Shown: positions 9,101-14,628 of the stretch, piece after piece | Numbering within the stretch: the stretch's first letter is position 1 | Layout: each line of letters opens with the position of its first letter | Translations under genes and position numbers: made by a program | Source of the DNA: JBBSUX01 sp038234045 | GTDB taxonomy: Bacteria > Pseudomonadota > Gammaproteobacteria > Burkholderiales > Burkholderiaceae_C | DNA: 14,628 bases | Direction of reading: 5' to 3' | Assembly: GCA_038234045.1 (NCBI GenBank) | Contig: JBBSUX010000062.1 | Location: 1 to 14,628, forward strand | Notes under the pieces: model-generated | Databases searched by the model: none | What the model was told of the DNA's origin: nothing | Seen by the model: the letters and a program-made list of their open reading frames with translations, nothing else

Positions 9101-11248
9101 GATGTGGCCGATGCGAGCAGCTTCGATGCGCTCGAGGCCCTGGTTTCGCGGCAAGCCTATCGGCTCGCTTACTGGCGAGTCGCGGGCGACGACATCAATT
9201 ACCGACGCTTTTTCGACGTGAACACGCTGGCGGGTGTGCGTCAGGAAAACGAAGAAGTGTTCGAAGCGACTCACCGGCGCATCCTGCGCTGGCTGCAAAA
9301 CGACTGTGTCTCTGCCTTGCGCATCGACCATCCTGATGGCTTGTCGGATCCGCGCGGATATTTCGAGAAATTGCAGGCGCGCTATGCAGCTCTTGCCGAT
9401 GCTGCTGGCCGGCCCCGCAGATCTCTCTATATGGTGGTCGAGAAGATCCTCGACTTCGGCGAGCCTCTGCCACCCGAATGGCCGGTGCACGGCGGCACGG
9501 GCTACCGGTTTGCCAACGTGGCCAACGGTCTTTTCGTGGACGCCACGCAGGAAGCAGCTTTCGACGCCCTGTATGCCGATTTCAGCGGTGAGCGTCAGCC
9601 TTTCAATGCCATGGTGTTCGAGGCCAAGCTGCTTGTGATCGACAACTCCCTTTTCAGCGAGCTGGGATGGCTTACGGAGGCTCTTTACCGGATCACGCGG
9701 GCAGATCGCCGCACCCGTGACTTCAGTCGCAACCGGCTGCGCCAATCGCTGCGCCTGGTGGCTGCATCGTTTCCGGTTTATCGGACCTACATCCGCACGG
9801 AGGACGATGCAGTCGGCGCCACCGATCTAGCGGTGATCCAGCGTGCCTTTAAGACCGCACGCCGGCACATCGAAGGCGATGAACTCACCGTCGTCGAGCA
9901 CCTTCGGACGGTCCTGATCGAGGCCTGCGACATCGCCGAGCCTGACCGTCGCGCGCAGGTGATGCGTTTCATCTCGCGCTGGCAGCAGTTCACCGCACCG
10001 GTCATGGCCAAAGCGCTGGAAGACACCGCCTTCTATCGCTACAACCGTCTGGTTTCACTCAACGATGTGGGAGGTGATCCGCGCCGCTTCGGGGTCAGCG
10101 TGGAGGCTTTCCACGCCATCAACGTCGGCGACATGGCAACGCGTCCGCACTGGCTGCTCGGCACCTCCACGCATGACAGCAAGCGCTCCGAAGATCTGCG
10201 TGCCAGGCTGGATGTGCTTTCCGAAATTCCGGAGCTATGGCAGGGCGCGATCGCGCGCTGGTCACATTTGACCGCCGATCTCCGTCGGGATATCGATGGT
10301 CAACTCGCGCCGAGCCGCAACGATGAATACCTGCTGTGGCAGATTCTGGTGGGTGTGTGGCCGATCGCAGCTGCGGATGCGGATGTACCCGACCAACTCC
10401 GGGAGCGCGTACAGGCCTACATGCAAAAAGCGGTGCGTGAGGCGAAGCGGGAGAGCAGCTGGCTCGATCCGAACGAAGCTTACGAAGCGTCGCTGGCGGC
10501 CTTTATCGACGGTATCTTTGACCAGCGGCATGCTGCGCTGCGCAAGGATATGGCAGCGTTCATCGGTGAACTGGTTCCGTTCGGCTGCTGGAACAGCCTC
10601 GCACTGGTCGTGCTCAAACTCACTTCTCCGGGCGTGCCCGACATTTACCAAGGCTGTGAGATATGGAACTTTTCGCTGGTGGATCCCGACAACCGTCGTC
10701 CGGTTGATTTCGGGCATTTGGCCGCGATGCTCAAGGGCATCGAGAAGCTCTACGCTACCGGCGCACCGGACGTGGCGCATTGGCCGGATTTGCTCGAAAA
10801 GCTGGAGGATGGCCGAATCAAGCAACTGGTGACCTGGCGATTGCTGCAGCTTCGGCAGCAACATCCCGAGGCTTTCGAGCGCTCCGACTACCGACCCCTG
10901 ATGGCCAGCGGGCCGCGTGCACGCAATGTCGTAGCGTTCCAGCGCGGCGAGGCAGCGCAAGGTGTGCTGATCATTACCGGCCGGCTGCTGCGCAGTTTTG
11001 CGGGCGACCATCGTCTGCCCGATTCGGCCCAGTGGGGCGATACGCACTTGGTACTTGGTATAGCGCCAGGTGCTGATTCAAGCTCGTCTGCGGGCAGGTC
11101 CAGCGGCTGGGTGAACTGGTTCACCGGCGAGCCGCTGATGCTGGATGCGGATTCGGGCGTCCGTGTTGCGGATGCGCTGGCCCGGTTGCCCGTGGCCGTG
11201 TTCGTACCCGCCGCGTGGTTCAGTCCACCCGCGCCCCGCTCGCCTTGA
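6104..11248 (+). CDS. malQ-treY: Fused 4-alpha-glucanotransferase (MalQ) and malto-oligosyltrehalose synthase (TreY)
   Basis: A 1714-residue bifunctional enzyme in one unbroken frame. Residues ~1-718 are a complete GH77 amylomaltase (EC 2.4.1.25) with its N-terminal MalQ domain. It shows ASPYSPSSR near the active site, nucleophile D482 (ALRLDHVMGL), acid/base E526 (VVGEDLGNV), H577/D578 (STHDLPTL), and the family-typical end VPGTTEDVFPNWRRKL (680-695). An Ala/Pro-rich linker follows (~719-740). Residues ~742-1714 are a GH13 TreY (EC 5.4.99.15), starting PQSTYRIQFHAGMTF. It shows region I DIVPNHMG (D825), nucleophile D1075 (ALRIDHPDGLSDPRGYF), acid/base E1113 (VVEKIL) and H1357/D1358 (GTSTHDSKRSED). 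MalQ lengthens short maltodextrins; TreY turns the reducing end into a trehalosyl unit for TreZ. The two are usually separate proteins. The GTG start has a good AAGGA site. The 3' end overlaps the convergent Bug gene by 29 bases. Confidence 0.95.
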   Translation: MNPEQDNPSSAEDSVALQALADRQGLAHRYQDFFGAQRDVPDETLRAALHAMGVPAADDAQVRSSLDAQEMATEQHSLPPVLVLKEGAPHHGVVLNPGTAEGSGWQLTLEDGKQSVLVSHVGGNGWPYVVLPEGLPVGYHRLEGPSEADGYCAVIVTPAQCWAPQALREGQRWWGPCVQLYALRSARNWGIGDFTDLRSLVHVMASQGAAFVGLNPLHALFAHRPDVASPYSPSSRNMLNAIYLDVEAVADFADCSVARDLVDSEDFQRRLQSLRAEELVDYGEVAGLKNEILEKLWAHFRQRHLETQSARAVEFKQFVEARGEGLAAHALFEALQAHFVGKDPAVWGWPAWPEEYRSPDDEAVASFALDHDERVGFHAWLQWQAELQLAAAQQRALELGMALGLYRDLAVGVNEGGSETWQEPGSFALGMHVGAPPDALNALGQNWGLPPINPARLMAGRYQAFIDTLQANMRHAGALRLDHVMGLMRLFWISPAGGSYVTYPLDDLLGILALESHRNECMVVGEDLGNVAPRMRESMQERGLLSYRPLFFERGADGIFQPPPQWPAQALAVVSTHDLPTLRGFWSGEDIDLQARLNLLPDESLHAQQVLARSNDRGQLLLALARENLLPPGVTVHATSLPESTPDFVDAVYGFLARTPSWLVGVQLEDITQQLLQVNVPGTTEDVFPNWRRKLSVDIEDLTTDPRFLSVAAVLRDRSASAASEVAPAPGELPALETALVPQSTYRIQFHAGMTFEQATAIVPYLHRLGISHLYASPYLRARAGSTHGYDIVDHNALNPEVGDGAAFDRLCRTLRRHGMHQMLDIVPNHMGVLETDNAWWLDVLENGPAAAHASTFDIEWEPAAQEMKGQVLLPVLGDHYGKVLEAGELQLFFEEDAGEFWLHYYEHRFPLDPRDTPLVFEAMAMPIAQNEEQRDAQGAFESLLHAFASLPSRDDLGDEDRARRWRDAPLHKRSLARLVRRNPWLESWLQACLRSLNGDVADASSFDALEALVSRQAYRLAYWRVAGDDINYRRFFDVNTLAGVRQENEEVFEATHRRILRWLQNDCVSALRIDHPDGLSDPRGYFEKLQARYAALADAAGRPRRSLYMVVEKILDFGEPLPPEWPVHGGTGYRFANVANGLFVDATQEAAFDALYADFSGERQPFNAMVFEAKLLVIDNSLFSELGWLTEALYRITRADRRTRDFSRNRLRQSLRLVAASFPVYRTYIRTEDDAVGATDLAVIQRAFKTARRHIEGDELTVVEHLRTVLIEACDIAEPDRRAQVMRFISRWQQFTAPVMAKALEDTAFYRYNRLVSLNDVGGDPRRFGVSVEAFHAINVGDMATRPHWLLGTSTHDSKRSEDLRARLDVLSEIPELWQGAIARWSHLTADLRRDIDGQLAPSRNDEYLLWQILVGVWPIAAADADVPDQLRERVQAYMQKAVREAKRESSWLDPNEAYEASLAAFIDGIFDQRHAALRKDMAAFIGELVPFGCWNSLALVVLKLTSPGVPDIYQGCEIWNFSLVDPDNRRPVDFGHLAAMLKGIEKLYATGAPDVAHWPDLLEKLEDGRIKQLVTWRLLQLRQQHPEAFERSDYRPLMASGPRARNVVAFQRGEAAQGVLIITGRLLRSFAGDHRLPDSAQWGDTHLVLGIAPGADSSSSAGRSSGWVNWFTGEPLMLDADSGVRVADALARLPVAVFVPAAWFSPPAPRSP

Positions 11249-12218
11249 CGACGGTTTGATACTTCAGCAGTTCCCGATGCATGAAGCGGTCGAACTGCTC
11301 GGGCGTCGTCGGCACCGGCTCCACCAGCAGGTTGGCAAAGCGGGCCTTGGTTTCCGGCGCGTTCAAGGCAGCAACGAATGCCTTGTTGAGGCGCTCGATG
11401 ACATCCTTAGGTGTCTTGGCGGGCGCGACAAGACCCCACCAGGTATCGATGGAGAACCCAGGCAGCGTCGCTGCCATGGTCGGGACATTAGGCAGCGCTG
11501 AGCTCGGCTGCAACGTGGTCACGGCAAGTGCCTTGAGCTTGCCAGCTCGGATGTTCGCAGCAGCGGTCGCGAGGTTGTCGAAATTGAAGTCGACCTGCTC
11601 CGATAACAGGGCCAACTGGGCCGGCTTACCGCCGTTGTAGGGAATGTGCACGGCGTAGATGCCAGCCATTTGTTTGAACATTTCCCCGGCGAGATGGCCG
11701 GCACTGCCATTGCCGCCGCTTCCGTAGTTGAGCTTGGCGGGGTTCTTTTTGGCGTAGGCGATCAGGTCCGCCACGTTTTGAATATGCAGGCGCTGTGCGA
11801 CGTCCGCATTCATCACCAGAACATTGGGGATGCGCACCATCTGCGTGATGCCGGCGAAATCCTTGGCCGCGTCGAAAGGCATGCGTGCATACAGCCACGG
11901 GTTGACGGCATTGGTAGCCGTGGCGGCAATACCGATTGTCATGCCATCGGGTTCGGCCTTGGCAATGGCATCGGCGCCGATATTGCCGCCGGCACCGGGC
12001 TTGTTGTCGATGATGACGGTACCGAGGGAGCTCTTGACCGCCTCGGCCAGGACGCGCGAGGTGACGTCGATAGGGCCGCCCGCCGAATACGGCACGATCA
12101 AGCGGATCGGCTTGGAGCTGTCGAGACCGCCCTGCGCTTGAGACAGCACGGGAAAGGTGGAAAGCGAAGCAGCCATGCCGGCTGCTGCGGTTTGGAGGAG
12201 GAGGTTTCTGCGTTGCAT
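11220..12218 (-). CDS. Bug-family (TctC-like) periplasmic solute-binding protein, orphan
   Basis: This 332-residue protein is a tripartite tricarboxylate transporter-type extracytoplasmic receptor. It would capture a small carboxylate or related solute in the periplasm; the ligand cannot be predicted. Residues 1-28 form a signal peptide with QRRNLLLQ, an Ala-rich core and a likely cleavage site after SQA; the twin arginine resembles a Tat signal but is not a full consensus. Family hallmarks are PIRLIVPYSAGGPIDVTSR (37-55), DNKPGAGGNIGADAIAKAEP (71-90), LNYGSGGNGSAGHLAGEMF, and VHIPYNGGKPAQLALLSEQV. No TctA/TctB membrane genes lie beside it, as is usual for these proteins in Burkholderiales. 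No clear ribosome binding site precedes the ATG. The last 29 bases overlap the end of malQ::treY on the other strand. Confidence 0.94.
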   Translation of the reverse strand: MQRRNLLLQTAAAGMAASLSTFPVLSQAQGGLDSSKPIRLIVPYSAGGPIDVTSRVLAEAVKSSLGTVIIDNKPGAGGNIGADAIAKAEPDGMTIGIAATATNAVNPWLYARMPFDAAKDFAGITQMVRIPNVLVMNADVAQRLHIQNVADLIAYAKKNPAKLNYGSGGNGSAGHLAGEMFKQMAGIYAVHIPYNGGKPAQLALLSEQVDFNFDNLATAAANIRAGKLKALAVTTLQPSSALPNVPTMAATLPGFSIDTWWGLVAPAKTPKDVIERLNKAFVAALNAPETKARFANLLVEPVPTTPEQFDRFMHRELLKYQTVVKASGARVD

Positions 12219-12342
12219 GGTGTGGCATTTTGCACTTCCCGGATAGACGCTGCCAGCTCGTCCATCGGCGTGCGGTAGCCACGTTAGAGCACGGTCATCG
12301 CATCGCTAGCGGTAGCGGCGCCGGGCGGCAAAGGCGCATAGG

Positions 12343-12438
12343 ATGTTGAGGTTGGGAGAGATCTCTGAAATGCTACTGAACATTTTGTTCTACGTGCCGC
12401 TGGTAATCCCGGACACCGGCAGGGAGCCGGCGGCATGA
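12343..12438 (+). CDS. Possible 31-residue hydrophobic peptide coupled to the FUSC gene
   Basis: ATG at 12343 is preceded by AAAGG (12330-12334) at an 8-base spacing and opens a 31-codon frame. Its TGA (12436-12438) overlaps the ATG of the FUSC gene as ATGA. The peptide starts MLRLGEISEMLLNILF and continues YVPLVIPDTGREPAA, with a hydrophobic stretch at about residues 10-23 and a polar tail. A second in-frame ATG at 12370 would give 22 residues. It could be a leader peptide coupling translation to FUSC, a tiny membrane protein, or a chance ORF; GC-rich DNA gives such frames often. The sequence does not resemble the AaeX (DUF1656) partner of AaeB that I recall. Confidence 0.25.
   Translation: MLRLGEISEMLLNILFYVPLVIPDTGREPAA
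12357..12366. promoter_or_regulatory. 10-base perfect palindrome AGAGATCTCT upstream of the FUSC genes
   Basis: AGAGATCTCT is a perfect palindrome between the Bug and FUSC genes, inside the possible 31-codon frame. It overlaps the GGGAG (12354-12358) that could serve the alternative ATG at 12370, so it might be an operator or affect initiation. A 10-base palindrome can occur by chance; no known regulator site was recognised. Confidence 0.12.
12421..12426 (+). promoter_or_regulatory. Ribosome binding site of the first FUSC gene
   Basis: AGGGAG lies 8 bases before the ATG at 12435 and supports that start. It lies within the last codons of the possible upstream peptide, so ribosomes finishing that peptide could reinitiate here. 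Confidence 0.55.
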
Positions 12439-13484
12439 CGACGCTGCTTCTTCACCCGGCAGGAAGTTGGCTGGCCGACAGGATCGAAACGGTGTTTGGC
12501 GCTGATCCGGGGCTGGTGCGTCTGCGCGCCTCGGCTCGTGCGGTCATCGGGGCGATCGCCACCATCGGCATCGCCGTCGCGTTGTTCGGTGCCGGCATGA
12601 AAACCGCGCCGGCGTTTGCCGCCGGCTTCATGGTCAGCGTGTTTGGCAATGTGGCGGTGCGTGACAGCAGCAGCTCGGCCAAGGCGATCACGCTGGCGCT
12701 GCTGGCGGTAACGATAACACTGGCAATCGGTGCGACCGGTGCGCTTGCCGCGCATCGCTGGCTCTCCGACGGGCTGGTCTTCCTCATTTGCGTGGGCGCA
12801 TCTCTGGCAAGAATGGCGGGGCCGCGCGCCGTGGCGCTTGGCATGGTCGCTTTCATTGGCTCGTTCATGGGCAATTTGCTGCATGCTTCGCCGGCTGTGT
12901 TGCCCCAGGTCTTTGCAACGGCAGGCATCGGCGCGGCGATTGTGGCGGTGCTGCGTTTCTGGTTGATGCGTGACGATGATCCTTCCGCGTTGCTCGAACG
13001 GGTGCGCCATCATCTGGATCGACGCATAAGCCGCATCATCCAGATGGTCCGCGAGCTGATCGCCAGCACCGCCGACGCCGGCTCACCGGATGTGACCGAG
13101 CGCGATGACAGCCGACTTCATCGCGAGCTTGGCCGGCTCAACGATGCGTTCCTGGTCGCGCAGAACGAATTAAAGGGCGGCGAGCAGCAACTCGACCACA
13201 AGCCTCATCTTTCCTGGGACCGCTTCTTCGCGCTCGAGTTGGCGGCTGAGCGGATGGTGCGCGTTGCGCGGGATCACGGCGACGAGGCCCGTAACGGCGT
13301 CGCTTGTGCGCGGCTCGACCAGATCAATCAGGCGCTCATCAATGGCAGTCCGCTTCCCCGGCAATCAGACGATCCCGATGGGCCGTTGCTACGCTCGATC
13401 AATGCATTGATCGACGCTCTTGATCGTGGCGATGGGCCGGTTTCGTCCGATGGCGCTCCGAAAACAGGCACCTTCAAGCGATGA
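12435..13484 (+). CDS. FUSC-family membrane protein, N-terminal half
   Basis: A 349-residue inner-membrane protein matching the first half of FUSC proteins (fusaric acid resistance, AaeB, YccS/YhfK group), which are putative exporters of aromatic acids and similar compounds. I count six likely membrane segments at about residues 33-52, 57-75, 83-106, 112-127, 132-150 and 155-178. A cytoplasmic domain of ~170 residues follows (179-349), rich in charged helices such as RVRHHLDRRISRIIQMVREL. Typical family members carry two such membrane-plus-cytosol halves in one chain of ~650-750 residues; here the chain stops after the first half and the second is a separate gene. The stop overlaps the next ATG (ATGA), so the halves are probably made together and assemble. 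The substrate is not predictable. Confidence 0.85.
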   Translation: MTTLLLHPAGSWLADRIETVFGADPGLVRLRASARAVIGAIATIGIAVALFGAGMKTAPAFAAGFMVSVFGNVAVRDSSSSAKAITLALLAVTITLAIGATGALAAHRWLSDGLVFLICVGASLARMAGPRAVALGMVAFIGSFMGNLLHASPAVLPQVFATAGIGAAIVAVLRFWLMRDDDPSALLERVRHHLDRRISRIIQMVRELIASTADAGSPDVTERDDSRLHRELGRLNDAFLVAQNELKGGEQQLDHKPHLSWDRFFALELAAERMVRVARDHGDEARNGVACARLDQINQALINGSPLPRQSDDPDGPLLRSINALIDALDRGDGPVSSDGAPKTGTFKR

Positions 13485-14446
13485 CGGCCCGCCTGCTCGA
13501 GCGTGCAGAAATCCGCCAGACGATCCAGGTCGCTGTGGCTGCGGCGCTGGCGATTGTCGTCGGCACGATGATCTCTGGACATCGTTGGTATTGGGCGTTG
13601 ATTGCTGCCTTCATCGTCGGCATAGGGGCCGGCTCACGCGGCGAGGCGCTCGTCAAAGGGCTGCAGCGGCTGGCCGGTACATTCGCCGGGGTTCTGGTTG
13701 GGATCGGCCTTGCCACTTTGCTGTCGGGGCATGCGATGCTGTCGGCGGCGCTGGCGCTGCTGTCGGCGTTTCTCGCCTTCTATGCGTTCCAGGCGGCGTA
13801 CGGGACGATGATTTTTTTCATCACGCTGATGCTGGCCTTGCTCTATGGAATGCTCGGCCAGTTCACCCCCGACCTACTGTGGCTGCGCCTTGAGGAAACC
13901 GCGGCCGGGAGCGTGATCGGCATTCTGGCGACAGCGCTGGTGCTGCCGGTCAGGCAGAGCAAAACATTTGCCGATGCACTGCATACCTTTCTCGACGCCT
14001 TGGGCGACGCGGTCAAGGCCACCTCGCAAGATATCGAAGGTGGACGCGACGATGATCCGATCCAGCGCATGCAACAGGCGATGCAGGACCTGCGCAACGC
14101 GGTCGGGGCGCTCAAACGTGGCTGGCTGCCCTTGGTCGACCGACGCTATCTACTGGTCGTGCGGGCGACGATGCGCTGCGCTTATCTGGCGCGCGAGGCC
14201 AAAAACGACCGGAAGCTTTCGCCCGAAGCCATCGATACCCTGGGGCGCCGCATCGTTGCCCTGCGCGCCCTGGTTGATGGCGAGCACGGCTATGAGCGCG
14301 CCGAGCATCACGATGGTGACGATGAGCTGGTCGAGGCCTTGCTCGACGCCATTGACCGCCTCGCCGACCGATATGCCGCGACCATAGGGCGCGGTCACAT
14401 CGGATTCGACGCGATAGCCGCGAAGGATGAGGTCAGAACGCGTTAA
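13481..14446 (+). CDS. FUSC-family membrane protein, C-terminal half
   Basis: A 321-residue protein matching the second half of FUSC proteins. Six likely membrane segments lie at about residues 14-32, 35-52, 64-83, 85-102, 106-124 and 138-156, followed by a cytoplasmic helical domain (~160-321). Family-typical sequence includes RQTIQVAVAAALAIVVG, RWYWALIAAFIVG, SRGEALVKGLQRLAGTFAGV and FQAAYGTMIFFITLMLALLYG. The ATG overlaps the stop of the preceding gene by four bases, with no good ribosome binding site of its own, indicating translational coupling. The two products total 670 residues, the size of a single FUSC protein. The frame of this gene is closed by a stop shortly upstream (near 13417), so it cannot extend far into its neighbour. 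A convergent gene starts its stop codon 34 bases downstream. Confidence 0.87.
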   Translation: MTARLLERAEIRQTIQVAVAAALAIVVGTMISGHRWYWALIAAFIVGIGAGSRGEALVKGLQRLAGTFAGVLVGIGLATLLSGHAMLSAALALLSAFLAFYAFQAAYGTMIFFITLMLALLYGMLGQFTPDLLWLRLEETAAGSVIGILATALVLPVRQSKTFADALHTFLDALGDAVKATSQDIEGGRDDDPIQRMQQAMQDLRNAVGALKRGWLPLVDRRYLLVVRATMRCAYLAREAKNDRKLSPEAIDTLGRRIVALRALVDGEHGYERAEHHDGDDELVEALLDAIDRLADRYAATIGRGHIGFDAIAAKDEVRTR

Positions 14447-14480
14447 TGTTCGCCGTCCGCAGAGCTGCCACCGGTCGCCT

Positions 14481-14628
14481 TTAGAGCACCTCGGTTTTTA
14501 CGGTCGCACCGTGTTTGTCGGCCTCGCTGGTGAACGCGTCGGCGAAGAATTCTTCGGCCGGCAAACCGCGCTTGTTCACATAAGCGGCCTGCGCGGATTC
14601 GACCACGATGGGAGCGCCGCAGGCATAC
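14481..14628 (-). CDS. C-terminal end of a ferredoxin-reductase-like oxidoreductase (CDP-6-deoxy-delta-3,4-glucoseen reductase type)
   Basis: Reading the minus strand from base 14627, an open frame of 48 codons ends in TAA at 14483-14481. It begins YACGAPIVVESAQAAYV and continues NKRGLPAEEFFADAFTSEAD. The CGAP motif followed by a helix and GLP-E-E-F-ADAFT is what I recall from the C-terminus of the NAD-binding domain in proteins annotated as CDP-6-deoxy-delta-3,4-glucoseen reductase or NAD(P)H-flavin reductase in betaproteobacteria. Most of the gene is outside the window, so the FAD and 2Fe-2S domains cannot be checked. The annotated name is historical; in many such genomes the true substrate is unknown. 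It converges on the FUSC pair. Confidence 0.65.
   Translation of the reverse strand, partial: YACGAPIVVESAQAAYVNKRGLPAEEFFADAFTSEADKHGATVKTEVL

Noticed and set aside
10262..11047. 261-codon antisense open frame in the TreY C-terminal region
   Set aside because: Its composition is that of an antisense shadow, it has no recognisable domain, and it lies entirely within treY coding sequence. The same applies to the 261-codon frame at 8960-9745.
13455..13484. Programmed -1 frameshift joining the two FUSC halves
   Set aside because: No X-XXY-YYZ slippery heptamer is visible before the stop. The ATGA overlap fits termination and reinitiation better.
1..14628. tRNA, rRNA, CRISPR, insertion sequence or phage elements
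   Set aside because: No cloverleaf, regularly spaced repeat, transposase-like protein or terminal inverted repeat was seen on either strand.

Overview
The window looks like the chromosome of a GC-rich betaproteobacterium, most likely Burkholderiales and perhaps the Alcaligenaceae/Bordetella side. The reasons are the pcnB-folK pair with an arginine-rich PcnB tail, an orphan Bug-type periplasmic binding protein (a family expanded in Burkholderiales), and a terminal fragment resembling the ferredoxin-reductase-like proteins annotated as CDP-6-deoxy-delta-3,4-glucoseen reductase. The taxonomic call is inference from gene families; no rRNA or other marker is present.

Layout. (1) 2-1479: the 3' part of pcnB (poly(A) polymerase) overlaps folK (HPPK, folate synthesis) by four bases. 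(2) 1480-1810: a 331-base gap with no supported gene, holding the presumed control region of the next operon. (3) 1811-11248: three genes on the plus strand, glgX, treZ and a giant malQ::treY fusion. (4) 11220-12218: on the minus strand, a Bug-family solute-binding protein whose 3' end overlaps the end of malQ::treY by 29 bases. (5) 12219-12434: an intergenic region that may encode a 31-residue peptide. (6) 12435-14446: two overlapping genes that together make one FUSC-type (fusaric-acid-resistance/AaeB/YccS-like) membrane protein. (7) 14481-14628: on the minus strand, the last 48 residues of an oxidoreductase.

How the genes work together. GlgX removes short branches from glycogen limit dextrin, giving linear malto-oligosaccharides. 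The MalQ domain disproportionates these, turning chains too short for TreY into longer ones. The TreY domain, on the same polypeptide as MalQ, converts the reducing-end glucose into a terminal trehalosyl unit. TreZ then cuts off trehalose and returns a chain two glucoses shorter. The operon is thus a complete glycogen/maltodextrin-to-trehalose pathway in three polypeptides. All four sets of catalytic residues (GlgX, TreZ, MalQ, TreY) appear intact. No glycogen synthesis gene (glgA/B/C), glgP, treS or otsAB lies in the window.

The most notable points are the MalQ-TreY fusion, the split FUSC transporter with its possible coupled upstream peptide, a strong hairpin at the treZ stop codon before the only real gap in the trehalose operon, and the convergent overlap of malQ::treY with the Bug gene. 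I see no RNA gene, mobile element, CRISPR array or long repeat.
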